From NCBI GenBank assembly GCA_033977485.1, contig CM066984.1, positions 42,849,100 to 42,913,099 on the forward strand: DNA of 64,000 nt, written 5' to 3'. The number at the start of each line of letters is the position of its first letter. Position 1 is the stretch's first letter. Positions 1-10,811 of the stretch are shown piece after piece. A model generated the notes under the pieces. The model did not search any database and was not told the DNA's origin. It saw nothing but the letters and a program-made list of their open reading frames with translations. The DNA comes from Hydrangea macrophylla (Eukaryota; Streptophyta; Magnoliopsida; Cornales; Hydrangeaceae). Both the position numbers and the translations under genes were made by a program.

Positions 1-437
1 GAGAGGCCAGGATTAGACTTGAGGGTAAGGTGGATGTGATGACGACTCGGCTGGAGGCGATCTTGATACAGATTGGAGTTGACCAGGCAGCTCGTACAGC
101 TGCTCCTGCCGTACCCAGCGATCCACCTGTAGCTGCTCCAGATACTTCCACCGTCCCAGTCCCGCCTAATACATCTGCTATTCCACCTTCCACCACCGCT
201 CCATCCTCTACCGATCCATCTTTCCAGACTGATCCTGCAGCATCTACATCATCGCCGTCACCGCTTGTTACTAAGATACCACTTCCACCTCCTCTTGACG
301 TGGCTGATACATCCTTATCTATTCCAGCTGCCACGATCACGAGTGACCCAGCAGCACCGACTGTTGCTGAGGGTGGCGGTGGGGATGCTCTTGATGTTTT
401 TATTGAGATATTATCGGACGTCGCCGATGATGTCTAG
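1..437 (+). pseudogene. C-terminal tail of the accessory (third) ORF of Athila-like element A1
   Basis: The frame is open from the window edge to a TAG at 435-437. The first visible residues alternate charged and hydrophobic positions (RLEGKVDVMTTRLEAI), as in a short coiled coil. About 80 residues rich in Pro, Ala, Ser and Thr follow, then an acidic end (DALDVFIEILSDVADDV). It occupies the same place as the tail of the A2 accessory ORF (to 44021): both are followed by a T-rich spacer, a CAGGTGAYATCTCTC block and an AGTTGGGGG tract. I infer it is the end of the Athila-type ORF that sits where some Athila elements carry an env-like gene. The 5' part is outside the window. No catalytic motif is visible and the function is unknown. 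Confidence 0.45.
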
Positions 438-561
438 TTTCTGGGGGATGGGTGTTGTTGATTGTTTTTGTATTTTGGTTCTTGTGGTTGGAGTTGGATG
501 TGTTTGGTTTGTTGTTGGATATTTTTTTTTTTGGATACTGTTGGGATATTTTGTATTGTTG
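438..561 (+). other. A1 3' untranslated spacer before the solo LTR
   Basis: T- and G-rich non-coding sequence between the stop of the A1 accessory ORF and the solo LTR insertion. It continues directly at 3540 once the inserted LTR and one TSD copy are ignored. No gene is seen. Confidence 0.6.
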
Positions 562-566
562 GATGC
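562..566. repeat. TSD GATGC, left copy (partner 3535-3539)
   Basis: Direct repeat GATGC flanking the solo LTR; the right copy is at 3535-3539. Confidence 0.85.
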
Positions 567-828
567 TGTAGACACCCCAATTTTGACCGGCCGTCGAATT
601 TAGGAGAGCGTCACCTCCACGTCCAATGATGACAATGACCGAAAAATTCAAAGTATTCCAAGCTCTTCAGAAAGTTCTCCAAAATGCGATAAATTTCACA
701 GAAAGAGGGAAATACCAGGTATTTAGGAGAATTTAGATATAAAACACAACTTTTGGAAAAGATATTCAAAAATAAATTGTTTCAAAAAGAAAAAAGACCT
801 AAAAGGGGAACCTTAGCCAAAAACGGCA

Positions 829-930
829 CACGGCAGACTGCCGCGGCACTCCCTGAGTGCCGCGCGGCAGTCAGAGAGTGCCGTTCCGGCGTTCACCGAG
901 TGCCGCCGCAGATTTCTGACTGCCGTTCGC
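829..930 (+). promoter_or_regulatory. GCCGCGGC palindrome cassette, block 1, in solo LTR copy 1
   Basis: Near-palindromic units of the form AGTGCCG...CGGCAGT lie at 837-850, 856-871, 877-892 and 899-912, with a partial one at 919. The gaps between units are 5, 5, 6 and 6 nt, while the centre of the palindrome varies in length. GC content is far above the surrounding DNA. It is upstream of the LTR TATA box near 1250. Confidence 0.7.
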
Positions 931-1026
931 TTTTAAAGTCTGTATTTTGCAGAGCAATACGTATGCGTATGCGAATAAGAACAAAAAACTGATAAAGTAA
1001 GACTGACAAAAATGCGGCAATCCATT

Positions 1027-1145
1027 AATGGCCGCGGCATTTGATGAATGCCGCGCGGCAGTCAGGAAGTGCCATAACGGCAGTCATGAAATGCCGCAGC
1101 GGCAGTCACGGAATGCCGCGGCAGTATCTGGACTGCCGCTCTGGA
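1027..1145 (+). promoter_or_regulatory. GCCGCGGC palindrome cassette, block 2, in solo LTR copy 1
   Basis: Six units with arms AATGCCG/CGGCAGT start near 1027, 1047, 1068, 1090, 1112 and 1132. Four of the gaps are 5 nt (TGATG, CAGGA, CATGA, CACGG) and the last is 6 nt, although the unit length changes from 14 to 17. It ends about 110-125 bp before the TATA box at 1249. Confidence 0.72.
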
Positions 1146-1247
1146 CATCAGTCTGTCTAAAATCAGAAAGTACACATTGTACCAACAAATGAGAGAATTA
1201 CACCTGTTTTTTGCTCCGAAATTCACCAAAAATGCCTGGTAATTTTG

Positions 1248-1260
1248 CTTATAAATGAGA
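1248..1260 (+). promoter_or_regulatory. TATA box of solo LTR copy 1
   Basis: GCTTATAAATGAG, followed within 25 bp by a purine-rich AAAAGAGAGAGACC leader. This is the same arrangement as in the other LTRs here. Confidence 0.55.
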
Positions 1261-3796
1261 AGGGATCTTCCTAAAAGAGAGAGACCAAGAAGAACACCAA
1301 GAAACATATTGGGAGAGAGAGCAAATGCAAAAATACTTCCATTACACCAACATTTTTTTAGAGAGAAAAGAGAGTGTTTAGAGAATTAGAGAGAAGAGCT
1401 TGGAAGATCTTCAAAGAAAAGAAAACTTTGAGGATAATTTGGAGGTGATCCTCTAACCATAGATTATTGGCTTATTCTTTCTTCTCTTAAAATCTCTAAT
1501 CCTAAAATCTTTCACTATTTTCTTTGTTTATCAAGTAAACTTAGGAGTTTGTTTTGTTTCCATATTACTTTCTTCCATTTTCTTGTTTATATTCTTCTCT
1601 TGAAGGTCTTGGAGATCTTCAATATCTCTTTTGATCTCTTGAGCATGATCCTTTGAATCCCATATAGGCTTGTGCTTCACATAGGAGTCAAAGTTTGATC
1701 AACACTTCATAAGAGGATCCAAGTCCATACTCATGATTTGGATCTTCTAAACTTGATGTCTTGAGGAGTCCCTTCTATATTCCTTTAGGACTCATGAGTC
1801 ATAGTCATGTCTCCCTCTCCAATGACCATCAAATGGTAGGAGAATGTAGTTTTGAGTCTAAACCCATCTCCATGGTTTAGATTCCTTATCTTATAGATTT
1901 CATGAAGTCTATCCATATTTCATTTGAAATCTATGAAGAGTAAAGGTTTGTAGTCTCTAATGGCCATCAAATGGTAGGAGAAGTGGTTTGGTTCAACTCA
2001 ACTTCATGGTTTAATAGTTGGAGTTACCAAATAAAAGTTGAACTAGCAAAATAAAAACAGCGAATCCACAAACTATTTTTGATCAAAGATTTTTAGTTCG
2101 AAATCTAACCGTTGAAATCAAGTGAAACCAACGGGAAAGTGTCAATAACACGATATTCTACCACTGTAATTTTTGTTTTAAGGTGGTTTCATGTTTAGGA
2201 TGGTTTGATCATGAGTTTTGTGACACAAATACAATCTGTCCAGAATTTTAGAATAGTTTCAGAACAGTGACACTCTTTTGAAACAATTAAATCAGAGTTC
2301 TAATAAAGTGTTTGTGACTCCAAATAATTTTTTCTATGAAGTTTAATGTGTTAGGAAGTCACCCTAAAAAGAACAAAGCAATTCAGATTTTTTTACTAGT
2401 TTTAATAAATCGTGCAAGAATTCTGGACAGAAGGTTGTAAAGTGCTGAGTGATGTATAGTATTTTTCATATTCCCGGAGATCCGACCGTTGGAACTTTGA
2501 TTTTCTTTTTGATTTGAAAACTAGACTCACGGAGGCATATTGAGTCCAAAAATCATCAAGATCAAACCACAGGAGCCATGCCTTTTATTTCTTTGAAGTT
2601 CGGATCTGCTCTCTGGAATTTTCAGAGTTTTGTTACAATTTATACTTACTTTGTAAATAATGGTCCAAATGACTTTTCTATGATCTAGGGCTTAAACCAT
2701 GCTTTAATAATGATTAGTTGAGCTTGAATTCAAAGTTTAAGAGTATTTCATAGTTTATCCTTGTCCATGTACATATTCATCTATATGATTTGACACTTGT
2801 AATTAAGACTTATTTGCTTTGGATTTAATTACATTAGATAGATGTAAGCTAGAAATTTAGGATTGTTATTTCTAACATCATATTTTGCATATCATGTGTA
2901 CTAACCCTTTGTTTTGTAGCGCTATTAAGGTACGATTTCTCAATCCCTCTCTAGTTTATTAAATTCCTTGATTTTTATTTGATTTTCGACCTTATGCGCG
3001 ACACCTTAGAGTTAAGATTTGCCTTATGTGTATATATGGATTAGAGACTCTTTTCCTAGGTTTTATTTAATCGCATGCATTGCACGCTTAATATTCGCAG
3101 CCGGATCCCGGGTAAGCTCTCTCGTTCCTTATTGCATATCATATCGCTTGCTACCTGAATTATGTGGCTTTTGAATGGTATTTTGTCAATTGCAATTTTA
3201 CACCCTTTGGACACGCTTTTGTGATGTATATGTATATATGTATTAGTTGAGGGCATGCTTAGATTAATAAATTCGATTAAAAGGATATTGAGTAGAGGCC
3301 TATCGCAAGATAGGATGAGAGAGGGTGTTTTAGTCCGACGGGCTCCTTCCTCTCTCATTCCATAATCCCCGGACCTAGTTAATCTTTGGTTTCGCAAAAA
3401 GATCGGTTGCTTTAAAATGGTTTCTTAATTTTTCCTTTAGAAAATTAAGTTGCGACTCTTTTGTTTTCAATTTGAAATTTGGAAAAAGATTTTAAATAAG
3501 AAAAGCTGTGGGTAAGAAACCTGCGATATCCACAGATGCGTTGTATATTTTATATTTTAGTTGCATGGTGCATCTTATCACTGTTCTGTTCTTTCACTTT
3601 ATTATATTTCCAGTGATTAGTTCCATTCCAAGCATGGATCCCATGTTCTATATTTCATATTCTTTTGATCTCTGCTGCTTGGAGTTTGTATGCTTTCTGT
3701 ACAGGTTGTTACAGTTGCCATTCTTATGATGATATATAACAGGTGATATCTCTCTATCTATTTTTGAAAATCGCCTGCTGGGGACGTTGCAATTTT

Positions 3797-3811
3797 CAGT
3801 TGGGGGTGGGA
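3797..3811 (+). other. Upstream polypurine-like tract of A1
   Basis: CAGTTGGGGGTGGGA, preceded by a block shared with A2 (44341-44415). It is about 1.8 kb before the 3' LTR, so it is not the main plus-strand primer. Athila-type elements often have such a second tract. Confidence 0.5.
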
Positions 3812-4680
3812 TGTAGATAGATAATCACCTGTGCACATTAGCTCGTAGCAATCTGGACCATTCTATCTATTGCGTATGTCATACAATTTCCACTAGCAAC
3901 TATAGTAAATTATAGAAAAAAAAAAACAAGTTCACATTCAACAACTTTGCAAAATTTTCAAACAATTAAGTAAGTTTTTGAATTAAATTGGTAGAATAAT
4001 TTTGAATTTTCACTTCTATTCAACTGTTATCAAGCAATGACACAACCATTTTATTCTCATCCTTTTATGAATTAAGTTCACGCGTTTTTCTAGTTTCTCT
4101 AGGATAAATGCATATGTTGATTATTCTTGTATCCAAATCATTTGCACGTATTAATAGCTATGCAAAAAACTTAAAATAAGAGTTAATACGACTTTTGTGC
4201 TTTAAAGAATGAAGTAGTGAAAACTAGTTACCCTTAGTGAGTTTTTGAATCCAATCTTCAATTCTGAGGGAGTTATCACATTAAAATTTGAATTGTTTTT
4301 CTTGAATATGCTGATTAAATTCGTTGAATAGTCTCTAATTCTAATTCTTTATCTTGGCTGATTATTAGAGGAGAACGTTCAGGATTTACCAACTAAACTC
4401 AATGAACGTTGACGTGTAAAAATTAAGAAGTTGGGAAAATGATTTAAGCCATCGTATTTGCTCCTTACCTTCACCATGTACCTATATTGACATCTCTGAA
4501 TATGTGTTGTTCTTAACCCCACACCTAGTAAATAATGCCGAATCCATTATGAAATTCTAAATCCCTAACTTTATACCTTGACCTCAATATACCCCAATTG
4601 CACACCCAATGTGATTAAATTGTTGAAGTATGAGGAGGGAATAGTGGTGAGAAGGGTTGAATATATATATATATTAAAAA

Positions 4681-4697
4681 GGGGGGGGGGGGGGGGG
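4681..4697. repeat. Homopolymer G17
   Basis: Seventeen consecutive G residues after an (AT)n and A5 run inside the A1 3' UTR. Confidence 0.95.
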
Positions 4698-5595
4698 TGG
4701 GGAAGGAGAAGAAGTTAAAAAAAAAGGTTGGAATTAAGTAAAGGAGAAATTATTAAACTAAATCACATGAAGATGTGCAATTTCTTACCCTTTCATTTCT
4801 ACCCTACTAAATAAAAACCGTCAAGTCAAAGTCTTAATGATTCTCAATAACTTAATTTAAACATGAAAGTGTAAATTGAGTTATCCACGGTATTTCGCTC
4901 CTCTAGTAAGTAGCATTCCTTTCATGAGACTATACACTCTAAAATGTTCGTCTTTTATAGAGTCAAGTATGAAAGCATTAGTATCCGAAAAATCATTCCT
5001 ATCAAAGCTTTCATACCATGTGCGATCATTATTAGCCAAGTTTCTGTGGGATGTTCATTTGTGAGTGTAATAACTATGTGAGGATTGAGTTGAAACTACA
5101 AGTTCTGAGAGTATGATAGTTTAAACAACTCTAAATAAAGTTGATGTATAACTGTTAATTTCACACACACACGGATACATGGATGTGACGCTTATGTTAT
5201 TTTTATCTTGGTGACATGAGGAACATGTGCATTTCTTTCATGGTTTGAATGAGGATGATATGTTTTGTAGAGCTAAATCAATAGTTGAATGAAAGGGGAA
5301 TGTTTAAAAGTTATTCTATATCTTTTTGAGCTTAATCAGAGAATTTTGTGGGTATATTCACTGCAAACCCTCACGAGACAACACTCGTCCACTAGGGGGA
5401 ACTTAGGAGTTTAACGGCTTGTTGCATTTGCTAAATGCAACCGTGATTCCTGCGAAAGTTAGTTAGGTAGTTTTCTTTCTTGTTATTTTAATTTAGTTAA
5501 TCTGGATCTAGTTATTTTAGTTTTTCTATTATAATTGTAGTATTAATGTAGCTTGTTTTTATTTTCGCTCTATTGCTAGGGACTAGCAAATCGCT

Positions 5596-5607
5596 AGTCG
5601 GGGGTTG
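5596..5607 (+). other. Polypurine tract of A1
   Basis: AGTCGGGGGTTG lies directly before the 3' LTR and follows a GGGACTAGCAAAT block. That is the usual place for the plus-strand primer. Confidence 0.6.
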
Positions 5608-5859
5608 TGACATGCGGGGGTATTTGTAAAATACAATCGCGCTAAAAGAAGAAAATGTATTAAATTATTTCACAATTCCTTCATTTATCTGCAATTTGAA
5701 TTACAACGCCAGTTTGTACACAATTTGATTAATCTATGATAAGTTGTGTGTTTTAGCTGTAATTTGTGCAGACTACAGTTGCTGTGTGAAGAATTGAAAG
5801 ATAACGATAAAAGGATCTGCTGAATTCTAATGAAGACAGTTAAAAGCAAAAATACAGAG

Positions 5860-5970
5860 CTCGATCGATTGAAGACCATTCGATCGATCGAAGGTTCGAT
5901 CGGTCGAGAGAAGCTCAAGCGATCGAATACCCAGAAGTTCAATCGATCGAAGGATGTTCGATCGATCGAA
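5860..5970 (+). promoter_or_regulatory. TTCGATCGATCGAA cassette I of A1 (six sites, three pairs)
   Basis: Six 14-bp near-palindromes start at 5860, 5879, 5895, 5914, 5938 and 5957. Start-to-start spacing is 19, 16, 19, 24, 19, meaning pairs with a 5-nt gap separated by 2 or 10 nt. The spacer sequences are unrelated. The last site ends 71 bp before the TATA box. The spacing is the same as in the copia E LTR to within 1 bp. Confidence 0.85.
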
Positions 5971-6040
5971 CATGGTTTTTACCAGAATATACGCGCACGC
6001 AGCAGTTAACGGGATTTTAACCCTAGCATTAGGTCTCTGC

Positions 6041-6050
6041 TATATATATT
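6041..6050 (+). promoter_or_regulatory. TATA box of the A1 LTR
   Basis: TATATATATT followed at about 50-70 bp by a purine-rich GAGAGAGATAGAGAG leader. Confidence 0.6.
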
Positions 6051-6469
6051 CGTTTTGTAAACATCCATAGGGACGCCCACATTACTTTGATCAGTTTTTA
6101 GAGAGAGAGATAGAGAGGTTTCATGTTTGTGTAGGTTTACAAGCTTGGATATTGCTTTTGGAATTGGTTTTTATCTAGTTTAATCGATGTTTATCTTTCC
6201 AGGTTACCTCTTTATTGTTTATTTATATTCTGCACTTAGTTTAGAGTAGTATAATCTGTTGAATACATAGTTTTGTATGTTAGATACGTTCATACAACTA
6301 ATTTTCGTAGTTTGCATGATTAAAACGCAACCAAACGCATCTTTAATGGAACTTTACGTTAAAACTAAATCTGAGACACTTCAGACGATGTCTGAGTAGT
6401 CCCCAGGTTGGGAGATCACGATGAAATCGTGATCTCAAGCCTCTGCCTTGCAGTAGGATAATCTCTGTG

Positions 6470-6589
6470 TTCAATCGCTCGAGAAATCTCGATCGATCGA
6501 AACACAGATACAGTCGAGCGATCGAAGTCAGTTCGATCGATCGAGAGATGAAGATATTTGATCGATCGAAAGCGTGTCGATCGATCGAA
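6470..6589 (+). promoter_or_regulatory. TTCGATCGATCGAA cassette II of A1 (six sites, three pairs)
   Basis: 14-mers start at 6470, 6488, 6513, 6532, 6557 and 6576. Spacing is 18, 25, 19, 25, 19. It lies downstream of the TATA box, in the predicted transcribed leader. The copia E leader cassette at 17773-17893 has spacing 19, 25, 19, 25, 19. Confidence 0.82.
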
Positions 6590-7254
6590 CTCTCTGATTC
6601 TTGAGGACATTCTATGCAGTATTCCCAGACTTTCTGTTTTACTGATTTGTTATCAAATTGTCCCAAAACGCTCAGTTTGTCAAAACAGTCTGTGAACTTT
6701 AAGCCTTGAGGCATTTTTCTTCAATATATTTTGCAAACCACCCTCAATGCTTACACCATTGTAGGTGAGAGTCTAAACTATTGTTTTAAACCGCTTTTGT
6801 GTATTTCAAACTCCATTGTGATGATATAGTCCCAGTCATGAAAGGACTATAGATTCTTTATTCTAAGAGAAATACAGAATACTGTAGAGAGTGTACTCCA
6901 TTGAGCTTCAACGTAATTGCATGGTAGATGGCTAGGTCGCGGTGGATTCGTGTAATCCCAACATTCCTTTTTAATTAAGAAAAACACATTTTAAATCATT
7001 GCTTTAGTTAATTAGTTAGTAATTAGTTAATCTAGTTTAATTGCTTTACTTTTAGTAGTTGTTAAACCGTGGAACTTTGTGTTCTACATTCCTTTAAAAT
7101 ATTGAATTTTATTTTCCCTTTTTGAGATTAATCTAAGTAATTAGTTTAACACTTTCCCTGTGGGATCGACCTAGACTTAACCAGACTACTACTTGCACGA
7201 TTACCTACACTTGGGTATAGCACACAAGCGCACACAGAAAAAATTCTCGTGTCA

Positions 7255-7571
7255 AGCATCTTTCACTTTCTCTTCCTCGGGATAGGGAAATACTTCAAAA
7301 ATCTTTTCCATCTGACAGACACATGCTTCAGCCTTATCAGGGTCTGTACTGCCATAAAAAGTCGGTGGTCGTAGTTTCTAGAATTGCTCCATTGTTATCT
7401 GCATTCCCCATTATCCATTATTTCTACTTCCATTATCGCTATCCCCGGAATTAGGTAAAATATCTTGGACAACAATCCTTCGATGATTTTTTCGACACGT
7501 TCAAACCTAGCATTCGCTCCTTCATCTATGTTGGTTAAGCTTACTCCTTGTTATTACTTCTCTGACTACAT
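7255..7571 (-). pseudogene. Gag fragment of chromovirus D
   Basis: Read on the minus strand, the 5' part carries ARFERVEKIIEGLLSKI, a coiled-coil-like N-terminus. After a frame change comes KLRPPTFYGSTDPDKAEA, then QMEKIFEVFPYPEEEKV. The second block is the start of the Ty3 retrotransposon gag (capsid-like) domain. The reading frame starts at ATG 7569-7571 but meets TAG and TAA codons within six residues. The domain is cut at 7255 by insertion of A1, so the rest lies beyond the window start. D's primer-binding site and LTR continue at 19561 after copia E. Confidence 0.6.
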
Positions 7572-7685
7572 AACAATAAGGTAATTAATAGTATTTCTTA
7601 CCTTATATTTATACCCAAATAGAAATTACCATACATAATTAGGTATTTAGTGTATGATCTTACTAAATAGTTGAGGCATTCTAAC
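7572..7685 (-). other. Leader of chromovirus D
   Basis: AT-rich, non-coding sequence between D's gag start and its primer-binding site, split by copia E. It continues at 19561. The last five bases, CTAAC, are the left TSD of E. Confidence 0.55.
7681..7685. repeat. TSD CTAAC of copia E, left copy
   Basis: CTAAC at 7681-7685 matches CTAAC at 19556-19560 directly outside the LTR termini. Confidence 0.9.
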
Positions 7686-8040
7686 TGATGGAAAAAATGG
7701 TTTAAATTAAAAATTTAAACGTGCAGCGGAAAAGTCAAGTTATGAAACTTTATTGGCATGCCCGGATCTACTACCCGTCAATTCTATAGATGCATACTAA
7801 CTTCACTGAGGGGACAAGTATTATACCTTTGTGTCTTGAACCCAATTCTGAAATCTTCAACTTCTAGCGGCCTCCACTAGATGGCCTTCACTCTTATGAC
7901 TCGTATGGATGCTCACAAGAAGGACTAGGGTTGGTGGGAACCCTAATGGAGAGGATTGGGAAGGTTTAGGAAAACCTAAATAGTTTCTACAGCTTCTACG
8001 TATAAAAACGACGATTAAAAACATTCAGTGCACAGCTGCC

Positions 8041-8050
8041 CTATTTATAG
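8041..8050 (-). promoter_or_regulatory. TATA box, 3' LTR of E
   Basis: Minus-strand CTATAAATAG, 22 bp downstream of the palindrome cassette. Confidence 0.65.
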
Positions 8051-8071
8051 ATTCCCAAAACTGACCTAACC

Positions 8072-8180
8072 TTCGAGCGATCGAAGTGTATTCGATCGAT
8101 CGAACCTTCGATCGATCGAACAACCCTCGAGCGATCGAACCTGCCTAGACGTCAATCGATCGAAACTCCTTCGATCAAAC
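8072..8180 (-). promoter_or_regulatory. TTCGATCGATCGAA cassette in the left LTR of E
   Basis: 14-mers start at 8072, 8091, 8107, 8126, 8151 and about 8170. Spacing is 19, 16, 19, 25, 19. The last site has lost 4 bp compared with the right LTR copy. Confidence 0.85.
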
Positions 8181-9185
8181 CTGCCTTGACATGATCCTCA
8201 TATGTCCTTCTAAGCTCCCTAGCGAAGCTAAGAGTGGGACCTCCTAGGCTCTTTATTGTTGGCACCGACCAGTTTGTTAATCACTGTGACCAAACTCTTT
8301 GATCAGCAAACTAACTAACTGGTTAGTTAACGTTTACTCCACTATAAAACGATAACTGAACTCCAACGCAAAAGAATATATCCGAAGCGATTACTAGACT
8401 TGTATGATGTACTAATGTCCCTCTACCTTCAGCATTCATAATCATATTCAGGTAGTCGGATAACTATTACTGTCAACCTGAATCATGATTACTTCTTGTA
8501 TTCCTTGAGTCCCATTCACCTATCATGATTACCAAACATGTTGATAACTCTTATCAACAAGACTGCAGTACTCAGTAATCGACTTGGTGACATTTTCAAG
8601 GGAATGCTTACTCTGAAACAGAGGGTAGATTCTGTCTTGACAATATATGTTCACAACCCTATGAACATGACATACCCAAGATACCCAGGTGTTGATCTTC
8701 TGTAGACCTCACTGATTGGTAAGTCAAAGCAGCCATATCCAAAGTCTGTGTTCATAATCGTCGCAAGATTGAGAACACGTACCTTATACAAGTTATGAGT
8801 TCCTATTGACTATTTAACATCATTAAGTGTCAATAGGAAAGCTCAGGTCCGTCAATGCACTATAAGCACTAGCATATTAACTAATAGTGACACTCTAGTG
8901 ATTGAGATTAGTCACTCCATCCAATGGTAGTTAATTATGCTACAGTGTTACTTGATGAGATATCCAGCCTCATCATCCACTGTGACATACTTTAAGTATC
9001 AAAGAATGGTAATTCATATCTCACTTGTATGTATCTCATACACACACGAATTACCTACTATGATACTTAAGTATTGAAAATCATCTCATGAAAGAAACAT
9101 ACATAATGAAATGTAAAACTGATATCCATATATTAAAATGCTAATGTCATATATAAAGTTAAGGTTTGAGGGCATAAACCCAACA

Positions 9186-9196
9186 AACTCCCACTT
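9186..9196 (-). other. Polypurine tract of copia E
   Basis: Minus-strand AAGTGGGAGTT immediately before the 3' LTR start TGTTGGG. Confidence 0.75.
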
Positions 9197-9200
9197 GCAC

Positions 9201-10022
9201 TCACAACCATACAGGATTACATCTGAGACCTAGACTATCTAGATGACGATCAAAGACCTTCTGTGGTAAGGCCTTTGTAAACAGATCAGCAAGATTGTCG
9301 ATGGTGGCAATCTTGGTGACAGTCACATTTCCACGTTGAACAATATCTCGGATAAGATGATATTTCCGCTCTACGTGCTTTCCCTTTCTGTGGTTCCTTG
9401 GCTCCTTGGATTGAGCCACTGCCCCACTATTATCACAATAAAGCGTGATAGGTGACAGCGACGCTGGTACCACCTCGAGCTCCGTAAGGAACTTCTTGAG
9501 CCAAACAACTTCCTTTACGGCTTCACAAGCAGCCATATACTTAGCTTCTATAGTTGAGTCTGCAATGCATTTCTACTTAATGCTCCTCCAACTAACAGCA
9601 CCACCTCCCAAGGTGAATAGATGACCGGAAGTTGACTTCCTTGAGTCTTTATCTAACATAAAGTCTGAGTCAGTGTATCCTACTGGAATTAACTCACTAC
9701 CACCGTACATAAGCATGTAATCTTTAGTCCTTCTCAAGTACTTAAGAATGTGCTTAACAGCTGTCCAGTGCTCTGGACCTGGATTCTACTGATACCTGCT
9801 AACCATGCCAACGGCAAAATAGATATCTGGTCTAGTGTATAACATCGCATACATGAGGCTTCCCACCACCAAGGCGTAGGGAATTCCTGACATGCGATTC
9901 CTCTCCTCCTGTGTCTTAGGACACTGTTCCTTAGAGAACGCTAAATCATGCCTGAAAGGTAACAAACCTTTCTTCGAATTATCCATTGAAAACCTAGTTA
10001 GCACCTTATCAATATAACCAGC
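9201..10022 (-). pseudogene. Copia E RNase H domain, with the RT-RNase H connection
   Basis: This would degrade the RNA strand of the RNA-DNA hybrid during reverse transcription. The upstream part (9786-10004) reads MLTRFSMDNSKKGLLPFR, then SLMYAMLYTRPDIYFAVGMVSRYQ, the connection found in plant copia Pol. The downstream part (9201-9536) has AACEAVKEVVWLKKFL, then LYCDNSGAVAQSKEP and a KHVERKYHLIRD block, with DNLADLFTKALP near the end; the DNSGA Asp is an expected catalytic position. The frame is broken by stops (for example after SRYQ) and restarts. It ends five bases upstream of the polypurine tract on the minus strand, so it is the true C-terminus of Pol. Confidence 0.88.
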
Positions 10023-10811
10023 TTAAGATAATCCCATTATCTTTCGCTTGCGATCCCGAAAGAGCTTTATCCCAAGAATATAGCTCACCTCTCCTAGATC
10101 CTTCATATCAAATGTACTAGATAGCCAAACCTTGACCGTTGACAATGCCGCTACATCTTTCCCAATGAGTAGAATGTCATCAACGTAAAGCACAAGAAAA
10201 GCCACCACTTTCCCTTCACACTTCTTGTATACACAAGGTTCATCCAGATTCTGTATGAAACCAAACGACTTAACAGCCCGGTCAAATCGGATGTTCCAAC
10301 TCCTGGATGCCTGCTTAAGCCTATAAATGGACTTTTGCAACTTGCATACCAAGTAACCTTTCCGACCCGCTATGAACCCTTCTGGTTTCTGCATATAGAT
10401 GTCCTCCTCAAGATTGCCATTCAAGAATGCAGTCTTGATGTCCATCTGCCAGATCTCATAATCTAGGCATGTAGCAATGGATAAGAGTATTCTTATGGAC
10501 TTGAGCATGGCTACCAGGGAGAAGGTTTCCTCATAGTCAATGCCCTCCCTCTGAGTATAACCTTTTGCTACAAGCCTAGCCTTAAAGGTCTCAACCTTTC
10601 CATCAGATCCTCTTTTCCTCTTATAGACCCACTTGCAACCAATGGGTTTAATATTGGCTGGAAGTTCTACAAGATCCCAGACCTGATTAGAATCCATAGA
10701 TTCCAATTCAGCCTTCATAGCTTTAACCCAATGAACTGAATCAACATCAGCCATTGCCTCTTCGTATATGGCAGGATCAGATTCAGATTCCATGGAGACA
10801 GCTTCAAAAAC
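10023..10811 (-). pseudogene. Copia E reverse transcriptase domain (RVT_2 type)
   Basis: A 256-residue open stretch holds a nearly complete copia RT. GCKWVYKRKRGSDGK is at about 52-66 and ARLVAKGYTQ at 72-81. QMDIKTAFLNG is at about 116-126 and contains the first catalytic Asp (D118). YVDDILLIG is at about 203-211 with the two catalytic Asp. The PEGF and SIYRLKQASRSWN blocks are also present. It makes cDNA from the element RNA in the virus-like particle. A short linker with a stop (10801-10811) separates it from the integrase part upstream. All key residues remain, so the decay is in the frame rather than in the active site. Confidence 0.92.

Larger units (their letters stand above)
567..3534 (+). 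mobile_element. Solo LTR, TAT/Ogre-like Ty3 retrotransposon (copy 1)
   Basis: It begins TGTAGACACC and ends GATATCCACA. A 5-bp TSD, GATGC, lies immediately outside at 562-566 and 3535-3539. No internal region, primer-binding site or polypurine tract lies between or beside these ends, so this is a solo LTR left by LTR-LTR recombination. Its start and end resemble the LTRs at 14240 and 52835. The 3' half holds the same landmarks as the 52835 LTR: a 'GCGCGACACC' block near 2998, then 'GGTGTTTTAGTC' and 'GGCTCCTTCCTCTCTC' near 3325-3356. A TATA box is at about 1249-1256, followed by AGAGAG tracts. The insertion splits the A1 3' UTR. Confidence 0.85.
3540..5595 (+). other. A1 3' untranslated region, continued
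   Basis: No coding frame is supported. The order of short conserved blocks matches A2. CAGGTGATATCTCTC (3741) plus AGTTGGGGG (3798) pairs with 44341-44410. 'AGAGGAGAACGTTCAGGA' (4367) pairs with 44848. A block near 4900 (CGCTCCTCTAGTAAG) pairs with 45328 (CGCTCTTCTAGTGTG). This collinearity shows that both are the long 3' UTR of one Athila-like lineage. Confidence 0.65.
5608..7254 (+). mobile_element. 3' LTR of Athila-like element A1
   Basis: It starts TGACATGCGG after the polypurine tract and ends CTCGTGTCA. TGACA and TGTCA form the terminal inverted repeat, as in the A2 LTR. The last 110 bp match the A2 LTR end in style (GTGGGATCGACCTAG, CACTTGGGTATAGCA). Palindrome cassettes lie at 5860-5970 and 6470-6589, with a TATA box between them at 6041 and a GAGAGAGATAGAGAG leader at 6102. 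The sequence beyond 7254 is a chromovirus gag on the other strand, so A1 inserted into element D. The 5' LTR is outside the window and its TSD cannot be checked. Confidence 0.75.
7686..9185 (-). repeat. 3' LTR of copia E
   Basis: Plus-strand ends are TGATGGAAAAAATGG and GGCATAAACCCAACA; read on the minus strand it begins TGTTGGGTTTATGCC. A TATA box (minus strand) is at 8041-8050. The TTCGATCGATCGAA cassette at 8072-8180 is directly upstream of it in transcription terms. Confidence 0.9.

Noticed and set aside
6416..6714. Open frames rich in FDRS and SIDR words (also 17448-18062)
   Set aside because: They are translations of the TTCGATCGATCGAA cassettes and have no independent coding support.
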